A stretch of 64,000 nt of DNA from contig JAFWXR010000027.1 in assembly GCA_017517965.1 (NCBI GenBank), forward strand, positions 31,713-95,712. Direction: 5' to 3'. Below, in pieces: positions 45,697 through 53,305 of this stretch. Numbering within the stretch: the first letter of the stretch is position 1; each line of letters starts with the position of its first letter. Made by a program: the position numbers and the translations under genes. The stretch is from Clostridia bacterium (GTDB lineage Bacteria; Bacillota; Clostridia; Oscillospirales; Feifaniaceae). The notes under the pieces are model-generated. The model worked only from the letters and a program-made list of their open reading frames with translations, did not search any database and had not been told where the DNA came from.

Positions 45697-46536
45697 ATGG
45701 TAAGACTTATTCTTGAAGGCGGCGGAATGCGTGGCACGTATACCGCAGGTGTGATGGATTGCTTTTTGGACAACGGTATAGAAATAGACGACATCGTCGG
45801 GGTTTCTGCAGGAATCTGCACGGGAATCAGTTACGTGTCGAAACAAAAGTACCGTTCGCTTAAAATCAACACGAAATATCTCGACCACGGTCGGTACGTG
45901 GGTATAAAAAATCTTCTTGCAACGGGCAGCATATTCAATATGGACCTTCTTTTCAAAAGAATTCCGGATGAGCTTGAGCCTTTTGATTATAAAACCTACA
46001 ATAACAGCGGGAAAAGGGTAGTTTCCGTTGCCACAAGTTGTCAGAGTGGTGAAGCGGTGTACTTTGACGTGTCAAAATTAACAAGGGGTAACCTTGAAAA
46101 AATACAGGCTTCGGCATCAATTCCGCTTCTTGCAAGACCCGTGGAAATAGACGGGGAGTTGTATTATGACGGCGGTGTTTCCGACAGCATACCGATAGAG
46201 TGGTCAATTAAAAACGGTGCAGACAGAAATATTATAGTTTTAACCCGTCCCTCAGGCTACAGAAAAGATGAGAAGGAGGATTTGGGTATAACCGATAAGG
46301 TTCTGAAAAAATATCCTGCGATAGCAAAAGCGTATTCAAACAGAACGAAGGTATATAACGAATCTCTCGAACTCTGTGAAAAAGAGGCGGCGTCGGGCAG
46401 GGCGATAATTATAGCGCCAAGTGATACCGAAGGTGTATCAAGGCTGACAAAAGACAGGGTAAAACTTGTTAAACTCTACAAAAGAGGGTACAGTGACGCT
46501 GAAAAAATGATAGACAAAATAAAAGAATTTATATAA
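45697..46536 (+). CDS. Patatin-like phospholipase
   Basis: Predicted lipid acyl hydrolase, 279 residues, no signal peptide. The oxyanion hole GGGMRGTY is at residues 8-15, the nucleophile Ser37 lies in GVSAG (35-39), and the catalytic Asp158 lies in DGGVSDSIP. All catalytic elements of the Ser-Asp dyad are present. ACGGAGG precedes the ATG. It stands alone on the plus strand between minus-strand genes and has its own promoter and a palindromic terminator. Bacterial members act on membrane phospholipids or lysolipids; the substrate here is unknown. Confidence 0.9.
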   Translation: MVRLILEGGGMRGTYTAGVMDCFLDNGIEIDDIVGVSAGICTGISYVSKQKYRSLKINTKYLDHGRYVGIKNLLATGSIFNMDLLFKRIPDELEPFDYKTYNNSGKRVVSVATSCQSGEAVYFDVSKLTRGNLEKIQASASIPLLARPVEIDGELYYDGGVSDSIPIEWSIKNGADRNIIVLTRPSGYRKDEKEDLGITDKVLKKYPAIAKAYSNRTKVYNESLELCEKEAASGRAIIIAPSDTEGVSRLTKDRVKLVKLYKRGYSDAEKMIDKIKEFI

Positions 46537-46568
46537 AAAACAAGGCATCTTCGGATGCCTTGTTTTTT
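46535..46568. terminator. Bidirectional terminator between patatin and M23 genes
   Basis: The stem AAACAAGGCATC/GATGCCTTGTTT is closed by a stable TTCG tetraloop, with an A run before and a T run after. It serves both convergent genes. Confidence 0.93.
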
Positions 46569-48190
46569 TATCTTGATGAAACGTAATTAAGCGGGTTTTT
46601 GGTGTTGCCGTGTAGGCGCACTTCAAAGTGAAGATGGCTTCCCGTACTGTTTCCCGTACTTCCGACCTTTCCTATTACGTCGCCCTTATTTACCTGTTGT
46701 CCTTTCTTGACACTGAGTGCCGAACAGTGAGCATAGTAGGTTGAGTAGCCGTTTCCGTGGTCAATTTTAATAAGCAGACCATAGCCGCCACTTCTTCCTG
46801 CAAAGGTAACCGTACCGCCGTCGGCAGCATATATCTTCGTACCTGTCGGACGTGCAATGTCTATACCCGTATGGAAGCCCGAACGCCTGTAACCGTAATA
46901 TGATGTGATTGAACCGCCTGATACGGGACGTTTGAACTTGCCGGTTGTGACAGAAACCTTTGTGCCGTAGTGCTCAATCTGCTTAACAGGTTCGCTTACG
47001 ACCGTTTTTGATATGGTAGCACGGCTGACTTCCTTGCCGTCTATGATATAAACCTCGTCAACAACTTTTGTGACACCTTTGGAGCCCTTTTGTACGACCT
47101 TTGTTGCCCCTTTTGTGAGGGAAGCGTCGGGAAGACGCTCCGTCTTATACGACTGATAGGTTTTGTATTCTTCGTTCTGAACAACCTTTACCGAGATAGG
47201 CATTCCCATTGCTTTGGCGTTCGGATTAGTATTGAGAGCCTCGTAAATTTTGGTTTCGTTAAAATTCGAAAGAAGCTCATTGGTAATGTTTTTATCCGAG
47301 GTTGATGCCGCTATCGGAGAGACGATTTTATCTATAAATTCGTCTTCGGCATTTGTTTGTGTTGCCGTTGCCGATACGTATGTGGGCTGTACCGTTACAT
47401 CCTGAATAAAAGCAACGGTACGCTCGTCACCGTCGGCAGCATTTTTACCCGTACCCTCAAGGTAGGCAGTCTTCAGACCGTCAAGCAGACCGTCGAGAGT
47501 TTCTTTTGAGGAATTGGTCATAACCAGATTGCCGTCGACGTAAAGACCGTAACTCTGAACAATCTGATCATCAGCTTCCTTGAGAAGCCTGTCACGGATA
47601 GTTTCTTCTTCGTCGGTCAGAGACGGGCCGTATGCAACCGTCGCACGAAGCGATGCATTATAATCGGGCTTGTATTCTTTTCCCGTCAGCGACTGTACGT
47701 AGTTTGCCACGTAGGATTCAATGTTGTGAAAATCCTGCGGTTCCTCCACTGTTGCGATGACGTCTCCGTTGATAACTACGTTAAAAGCGGATATATAGTC
47801 CTGAAGTCTTATTACAAACACCGTGGCAGAGCACATTATGACAACGGGAATCAAAAATGCCGCTACACGCTTTGTTGCGATAAGAGCATATTTCTTTTTG
47901 GCTTTCGGCGAAAGCGTATCCTCAAAAACAGATGCGGAAGCACCCGTGAGCATAGAAAGAATACGGTGAACCGTATTTTTGATTGAGTGTGAAAAAAACT
48001 GTGGAAGATTGTCCTTGGGAAGAACGGGACCGAGATATTTGAAAAGGCTGCGGAGACCGGTCATTCTGTAAAGCTTTTTCAAAACAAAGACCGTGCCGTT
48101 GTAGGTGTAGCAGCCGACAGTATATAGAAAAATCGCAATGCGGTTGAGTATCTTAAAAAACACGTTTGACTTACTTTGCGTTTCCTGCAT
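46568..48190 (-). CDS. Membrane-anchored M23 endopeptidase with G5-like domain
   Basis: Predicted peptidoglycan endopeptidase, 540 residues. A basic cytosolic region of about 110 residues is followed by one membrane span (VAAFLIPVVIMCSATVFVI). The extracellular region has a mixed stretch with VYGPSLTDEEE-like repeats (residues 180-360) and then a G5-type domain (KTYQSYKTERLPDAS to VSEPVKQIEHYGTK, about 345-410). The C-terminal LytM/M23 domain has its zinc ligands in HTGID (His440, Asp444) and HLHFE (His519, His521), so it is probably active rather than a degenerate activator. It is the last gene of the minus-strand envelope block and faces the GH3 genes. Confidence 0.9.
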   Translation of the reverse strand: MQETQSKSNVFFKILNRIAIFLYTVGCYTYNGTVFVLKKLYRMTGLRSLFKYLGPVLPKDNLPQFFSHSIKNTVHRILSMLTGASASVFEDTLSPKAKKKYALIATKRVAAFLIPVVIMCSATVFVIRLQDYISAFNVVINGDVIATVEEPQDFHNIESYVANYVQSLTGKEYKPDYNASLRATVAYGPSLTDEEETIRDRLLKEADDQIVQSYGLYVDGNLVMTNSSKETLDGLLDGLKTAYLEGTGKNAADGDERTVAFIQDVTVQPTYVSATATQTNAEDEFIDKIVSPIAASTSDKNITNELLSNFNETKIYEALNTNPNAKAMGMPISVKVVQNEEYKTYQSYKTERLPDASLTKGATKVVQKGSKGVTKVVDEVYIIDGKEVSRATISKTVVSEPVKQIEHYGTKVSVTTGKFKRPVSGGSITSYYGYRRSGFHTGIDIARPTGTKIYAADGGTVTFAGRSGGYGLLIKIDHGNGYSTYYAHCSALSVKKGQQVNKGDVIGKVGSTGNSTGSHLHFEVRLHGNTKNPLNYVSSR

Positions 48191-48292
48191 AAAAGCCCTC
48201 CTTTTTCAGATTGTCGTCTGACCTATATATTTTACCTCAAATGTCGCTCTGTGTCAAATTAACAAAGAGTAAACGGAAATAATTGATAAATG

Positions 48293-48320
48293 TTGACATT
48301 CTTAAAAAAAATGTTATTAT
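48293..48320 (+). promoter_or_regulatory. Promoter of the first GH3 gene
   Basis: TTGACA (48293-48298), a 16-base spacer and TATTAT (48315-48320), with a TG extended -10 one base upstream. Downstream, TGTTATAAAACAAAAA partly repeats the -10 region (direct repeat of TGTTAT and AACAAAAA), a possible operator. Confidence 0.75.
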
Positions 48321-48370
48321 AAACAAAAACATTGTTATAAAACAAAAATTTAAATACAGGAGAGCTATTT

Positions 48371-50614
48371 ATGGACGTAAAAAAACTATCTCTTGAAGAC
48401 AGAGCGGCTATGTGTAACGGTGTAGGTTACTGGTATACACAGGCTGTCGAAGGTCTTGACAGCATAATGATGTCAGACGGCCCGCACGGTCTTCGTAAGG
48501 AAAACCGTGATGAAGAAAAAGGCACTGTTGAAAGGGTAAAGGCAACCTGTTTTCCTTCCGCTGCAGGTCTTGCGTGCTCGTGGAATGAAGAACTTATAGG
48601 CGAAGTGGGAAAGACGCTTGCAAAAGAAGCAAAGGCAGAGCAGGTAAGCGTAATTCTCGGACCGGGCGTTAATATGAAGCGTTCACCTCTTTGTGGAAGA
48701 AACTTTGAATATTTTTCAGAGGACCCGTATCTCGCAGGTAAACTTGCAACGGCTTACGTAAACGGCGTGCAGGGCGAGGGTGTCGGCACAAGCCTTAAGC
48801 ATTTTGCGGTGAATTCACAGGAGACAAGAAGATTTACGATAGACGAAGTTGTGTCGGAGAGAGCACTTCGTGAGACGTATCTTCCTGCGTTTGAAATGGT
48901 TGTCAAGGAAGCACAGCCCAAGACCATAATGGCAAGTTACAATAAAATCAACGGTGTGCACGCCTGTGAGAACAAGTGGCTTCTTACAGACCTTCTCCGT
49001 AAGGAGTGGGGCTTTAAGGGTCTCGTTACGAGCGACTGGAAGGCAGTTACCGACATAGGTAAGGCACTTGAAGCAGGCTGCGATATCACGATGCCCGCAA
49101 CAAAAGGCGAGTTCCCCAGACGAATCGTACAGATGGTTAAAGAGGGTACTCTTGATGAAAAATACGTAAATGAATCTGCACAGAGAGTGGCTGACCTTGC
49201 AGAGTGGGGTCTTTCTACCGTAGATAAAAATGCAACGTACGACAGAGATGAAAACCATGCTGTTGCGGCAGATATCGCGAGAGAATGTATGGTACTTCTC
49301 AAAAATGACGGTATGCTTCCGCTTAACAAGGGAGAGAGCGTTGCTATAATCGGCGGTTTTGCAAGAAATCCCAGATTCCAGGGTGGCGGCTCAAGCCACG
49401 TTGAAACGACGAAGGTAGACGATATTTTCGAAAACTTTGAGCAGATAGGTGGCGGACAGCTTGTTTATGCACAGGGATATCCCGAGGATACCGACCAGCC
49501 TGATGATGCACTTATAGCAGAGGCGGTTGAAGCAGCAAAGAAATGCGGTAAGGCAATAATCTTTTCCGGTCTGCCCGACAGTTATGAATCAGAGGGATAT
49601 GACAGAACGCATATGAGAATGCCCGAGTCTCACAACAGACTCATTGAAGAAGTTGCAAAGGTTTGTCCCGATACGGCAGTTGTATTTTCTGCAGGTTCTC
49701 CTGCTGAAATGCCGTGGATAAGCAGCGTAAATGCTCTTCTTCACGCATATCTCGGCGGTCAGGCACTCGGCAAGGCAATTGCAGAGATAGTTTACGGCGA
49801 TATAAACCCCAGCGGTAAACTTGCTGAAACACATCCGATAAAGCTCAAGGACAATCCTACCTACGGCTTCTATCCCGGTGATCTGGAAACAAGTGTACAT
49901 TCTGAGGATATATATATCGGTTATCGCTGGTATGAGAAAAAGGAAATTCCCGTAAACTTCCCCTTCGGCTTCGGTCTGTCATACACTAAGTACGAATACG
50001 AAAGCATTTCTGTTGACAAAACGGAAATGACCGATGAGGATACCCTTACGGTAACCGTTAAAGTGAAAAACGTAGGCAAGCGTGACGGTAAAGAGGTTGT
50101 TGAACTTTACACGGCGGCACCTGAAAATGCGGTTGAACTCCGTCCCGTAAAAGAACTCAAGGGCTTTAAAAAGGTGTTTATAAAGGCTGGTGAGAGCGCA
50201 GAAGTAACGTTTACACTTTCAAAACGTTCATTTGCATTCTGGGATGTTCACGAACATATGTGGAGAGTGCCCACAGGCAAGTATAAGATTCTTGTCGGCT
50301 CATCATCCGTTGACGTACCGCTCGCAGCAGAGGTAAATATTGAAGAAAAGAATCCTCCTTGCCATCCCATCACACTCGAAACAACGTTCGGAAAACTTAT
50401 AAGAAACAGTTCTTACAAAGATATCGTTGAAGACGTTGTAGGTGCATTCGGTTCAAAAAATGCTGTCCGCATACTGACGTCAGAGGAAGCAAAGGCTGAC
50501 CCCGTATACACGCATTATCAGAATCATACGCCCAGAAGGTCATTCTACACAGGATACTCGTATGAGTATATAGAAGACGTTGTTGAAAAGGCAAATAAAA
50601 AATTAGGATTCTAA
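48371..50614 (+). CDS. Glycoside hydrolase family 3 (first of three tandem paralogues)
   Basis: Predicted beta-glycosidase, 747 residues, without a signal peptide, so it acts on imported sugars or glycosides. The TIM-barrel domain has LGPGVNMKRSPLCGRNFEYFSEDP and KHFAVNSQETRR. The nucleophile Asp is in LVTSDWKAV at about residue 221. The alpha/beta sandwich contains SYESEGYDRTHMRMP, where the Glu of SEGYDR is the likely acid/base. A fibronectin-III-like domain ends the protein (about 570-690). There is no PA14 insert. GGAGAG precedes the ATG, with a promoter upstream and a terminator after the stop. It is a single-gene unit and close kin of the next two genes. Confidence 0.93.
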   Translation: MDVKKLSLEDRAAMCNGVGYWYTQAVEGLDSIMMSDGPHGLRKENRDEEKGTVERVKATCFPSAAGLACSWNEELIGEVGKTLAKEAKAEQVSVILGPGVNMKRSPLCGRNFEYFSEDPYLAGKLATAYVNGVQGEGVGTSLKHFAVNSQETRRFTIDEVVSERALRETYLPAFEMVVKEAQPKTIMASYNKINGVHACENKWLLTDLLRKEWGFKGLVTSDWKAVTDIGKALEAGCDITMPATKGEFPRRIVQMVKEGTLDEKYVNESAQRVADLAEWGLSTVDKNATYDRDENHAVAADIARECMVLLKNDGMLPLNKGESVAIIGGFARNPRFQGGGSSHVETTKVDDIFENFEQIGGGQLVYAQGYPEDTDQPDDALIAEAVEAAKKCGKAIIFSGLPDSYESEGYDRTHMRMPESHNRLIEEVAKVCPDTAVVFSAGSPAEMPWISSVNALLHAYLGGQALGKAIAEIVYGDINPSGKLAETHPIKLKDNPTYGFYPGDLETSVHSEDIYIGYRWYEKKEIPVNFPFGFGLSYTKYEYESISVDKTEMTDEDTLTVTVKVKNVGKRDGKEVVELYTAAPENAVELRPVKELKGFKKVFIKAGESAEVTFTLSKRSFAFWDVHEHMWRVPTGKYKILVGSSSVDVPLAAEVNIEEKNPPCHPITLETTFGKLIRNSSYKDIVEDVVGAFGSKNAVRILTSEEAKADPVYTHYQNHTPRRSFYTGYSYEYIEDVVEKANKKLGF

Positions 50615-50620
50615 ATAATA

Positions 50621-50652
50621 AAAAAGCAGGTCTCTAACGAACCTGCTTTTTG
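50621..50652 (+). terminator. Terminator after the first GH3 gene
   Basis: The stem AAAAGCAGGT/ACCTGCTTTT with a loop of nine bases is followed by a T run, seven bases after the stop codon. Confidence 0.88.
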
Positions 50653-50709
50653 TTTTACCGTAAAATGAAAAAAGAGAGTAAGACGGTGCAGAAAACGGAC
50701 AAGGTCAGG

Positions 50710-50737
50710 TTGATATTGTTTTCGTTTATGATATAAT
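50710..50737 (+). promoter_or_regulatory. Promoter of the second GH3 gene
   Basis: TTGATA (50710-50715), a 16-base spacer and a perfect TATAAT (50732-50737), with a TG extended -10 one base upstream. It lies 34 bases before the ATG. Confidence 0.78.
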
Positions 50738-50770
50738 TGTTGTAAGTAACACAGATGAGAGGTGCTATTT

Positions 50771-53014
50771 ATGGACGTAAAGAAATTATCGCTTGAAGAC
50801 AGGGCGAAGATGTGTAACGGTGTTGGCAGATGGTATACACAGGCAGTCGAAGGGCTCGACAGCATTATGGTGGCTGACGGTCCGCACGGACTTCGTAAGG
50901 AGAATCGTGATGAAGAAAAGGGTACTATCGAAAGGGTGAAGGCTACGTGTTTTCCGTCTGCTGCAGGCCTTGCGTGCTCGTGGAATGAAGAACTCATAGG
51001 CGAAGTCGGAAAGACGCTTGCAAAAGAAACGAAGGCAGAGCAGGTAAGCGTACTTCTCGGACCGGGTGTTAATATGAAGCGTTCACCTCTTTGCGGAAGA
51101 AACTTTGAATATTTTTCAGAGGATCCGTATCTTGCGGGAAAACTTGCAACGTCCTACGTAAACGGCGTGCAGGGCGAGGGTGTCGGAACAAGCCTTAAGC
51201 ATTTTGCGGTGAATTCACAGGAGACAAGAAGATTTACGATAGATGAAGTCGTGTCAGAGAGAGCACTTCGTGAGATATATCTTCCTGCATTTGAAATGGT
51301 TGTAAAAGAATCACAGCCCAAGACCATAATGGCAAGTTACAATAAAATCAACGGCGTGCATGCCTGTGAGAACAAGTGGCTGCTTACAGATCTTCTCCGT
51401 AAGGAGTGGGGATTTAAGGGGCTTGTAACGAGTGACTGGAATGCAGTTACCGATATAGCAAAAGCACTTGAAGCAGGCTGTGATATTACGATGCCTACAA
51501 CGAAGGGCGAGTTCCCGAAACGTATCGTACAGATGGTTAAAGAGGGTACTCTTGATGAAAAATACGTAAATGAATCAGCGCAGAGAGTTGCAGATCTTGC
51601 CGAGTGGGGACTTGCGAATATCGATAAAAACGCAACCTACGACAGAGATGAAGACCATGCAGTTGCGGCAAATATTGCAAGAGAATGTATGGTGCTTCTT
51701 AAGAATGAAGGTATGCTTCCCCTTAAAAAAGGTGAAAGCGTTGCAATAATCGGCGGTTTTGCAAGAAATCCCAGATTCCAAGGCGGCGGTTCAAGTCACG
51801 TTACAACGACAAAAGTTGATGACATATTTGAAAACTTTGAGCAGATAGGCGGCGGCGAGCTCGTTTATGCACAGGGCTATCCCGAAGAAAGCGATCTTGC
51901 GGATGATGCACTCATAGCAGAGGCAGTTGCAGCGGCAAAGAAATGCGGTAAGGCGATTGTGTTTGCAGGTCTGCCCGACAGCTATGAAACGGAGAGCCGT
52001 GACAGAAGGCATATGAGAATGCCCGAAGCACACTGTAAACTCATTGAAGAGGTTGCAAAGGCTTGTCCCGATACGACGGTTGTCCTTTCAGCAGGTTCAC
52101 CCGTTGAAATGCCGTGGATAGGAAGCGTAAATGCGATTCTTCATGCATATCTCGGCGGACAGGCGCTCGGCAAGGCGATAGCAGAGATAGTCTACGGTGA
52201 TATAAACCCCAGCGGTAAGCTTGCGGAAACGCACCCCGTAAAACTTGAGGACAATCCGACCTTCGGCTTCTATCCCGGTGATTTGGAGAGAAGTATACAT
52301 TCTGAGGATATATATATCGGCTACCGTTGGTATGAAAAGAAGAAGATTCCCGTAAACTTCCCCTTCGGTTTTGGTCTGTCATACACCAAGTATGAATATG
52401 AAAGCATTTCGCTCGATAAGAAGGAAATGACCGATGAGGATACGCTTACGGTAACCGTTAAAGTGAAAAACGTAGGCAAGCGTGACGGTAAAGAGGTTGT
52501 TGAACTTTACACGGCGGCACCTGAAAATGCGGTTGAACTTCGTCCCGTAAAAGAACTCAAGGGCTTTAAAAAGGTGTTCATAAGAGCAGGCGAGAGTGCA
52601 GAGGTAAGCTTCACACTTTCAAAGCGTTCGTTTGCATACTGGGACGTAACTGAACATACATGGAGAGTGCCTACTGGCAAGTACAGAGTGTACGCAGGTT
52701 CATCGTCTGTTGACGTACCGCTCGTGGCAGAGGTAAATATTGAAGAAAAGAATCCACCCTGCCATCCCATTACACTCGAAACAACGTACGGAAAACTTAC
52801 AAAAAACAGTTCTTACAAAGACGTCGTTGAAGATGTTGTAGGTGCATTCGCTCCGCAAGAAGCAATCGGCATACTGACGTCGGAAGAAGGAAAGGCCGAT
52901 CCCGTATTCTCGACCTATCAGAATCATACGCCCAGAAGAGCACTGTATACAGGACGCACGTATGAGTATATAGAAGACGTTATTGAAAAGGTAAATAAAA
53001 AATTAGGATTTTAA
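50771..53014 (+). CDS. Glycoside hydrolase family 3 (second paralogue)
   Basis: Predicted cytosolic beta-glycosidase of 747 residues from the ATG at 50771; GTG at 50762 is rejected because GAGAGGTG fits the ATG. It is close to the first GH3 in its first 350 residues (VKATCFPSAAGLACSW, nucleophile in LVTSDWNAV) and in its last 200. Residues 360-500 instead match the third GH3 almost exactly (YPEESD, FAGLPDSYETES, PEAHCKLIEEVAKACPDTTV). The predicted acid/base loop reads ETESRDRRHM rather than ESEGYDRTHM, so specificity may differ from the first. The 282-base gap after it holds its terminator and the next promoter. Confidence 0.93.
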   Translation: MDVKKLSLEDRAKMCNGVGRWYTQAVEGLDSIMVADGPHGLRKENRDEEKGTIERVKATCFPSAAGLACSWNEELIGEVGKTLAKETKAEQVSVLLGPGVNMKRSPLCGRNFEYFSEDPYLAGKLATSYVNGVQGEGVGTSLKHFAVNSQETRRFTIDEVVSERALREIYLPAFEMVVKESQPKTIMASYNKINGVHACENKWLLTDLLRKEWGFKGLVTSDWNAVTDIAKALEAGCDITMPTTKGEFPKRIVQMVKEGTLDEKYVNESAQRVADLAEWGLANIDKNATYDRDEDHAVAANIARECMVLLKNEGMLPLKKGESVAIIGGFARNPRFQGGGSSHVTTTKVDDIFENFEQIGGGELVYAQGYPEESDLADDALIAEAVAAAKKCGKAIVFAGLPDSYETESRDRRHMRMPEAHCKLIEEVAKACPDTTVVLSAGSPVEMPWIGSVNAILHAYLGGQALGKAIAEIVYGDINPSGKLAETHPVKLEDNPTFGFYPGDLERSIHSEDIYIGYRWYEKKKIPVNFPFGFGLSYTKYEYESISLDKKEMTDEDTLTVTVKVKNVGKRDGKEVVELYTAAPENAVELRPVKELKGFKKVFIRAGESAEVSFTLSKRSFAYWDVTEHTWRVPTGKYRVYAGSSSVDVPLVAEVNIEEKNPPCHPITLETTYGKLTKNSSYKDVVEDVVGAFAPQEAIGILTSEEGKADPVFSTYQNHTPRRALYTGRTYEYIEDVIEKVNKKLGF

Positions 53015-53076
53015 ATATGGGCGTATTCGCTCGGGGATGAATCGGGTTTGACCTGATAATTTTAGGTAATATATCA

Positions 53077-53119
53077 AAAAAATTCCGCAATACACAAAGT
53101 GTTGCGGAATTTTTGTTTT
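53077..53119 (+). terminator. Terminator after the second GH3 gene
   Basis: The stem AATTCCGCAATAC/GTGTTGCGGAATT (one G-U pair) with an ACAAA loop is flanked by A and T runs. It lies 63 bases after the stop; the bases between contain CGGGTTTGACCTGAT, which has no assigned role. Confidence 0.9.
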
Positions 53120-53244
53120 CCTCCAAACTTCAGCACCGCAAAAAGCATAATTGCGGTTTTTCGTTTTTATTTCTGTTTAAGGTTAAAAGATAAGATATCT
53201 AAAAAATACAGTAAGAAAGTATAAAAAAAGTAAGGGTAGGGAAG

Positions 53245-53272
53245 TTGATTTTCCTCTGAGTTATGATATTAT
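53245..53272 (+). promoter_or_regulatory. Promoter of the third GH3 gene
   Basis: TTGATT (53245-53250), a 16-base spacer and TATTAT (53267-53272), with a TG extended -10 one base upstream. It shares TTATGATAT and ATTGTT with the second GH3 promoter, pointing to common descent. Confidence 0.75.
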
Positions 53273-53305
53273 TGTTATATGTAGAATTAAAATGGGGTGT
53301 TATGT

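Noticed and set aside
53033..53075. TPP-riboswitch-like stretch (CTCGGGG ... TTTGACCTGAT) between GH3 genes
   Set aside because: The match to the thiamine-box 3' half is only about eleven bases. The CTGAGA core and the P3 and P5 stems are missing, and it lies after a stop codon before a terminator, with no thiamine gene next to it. Probably chance or a remnant.
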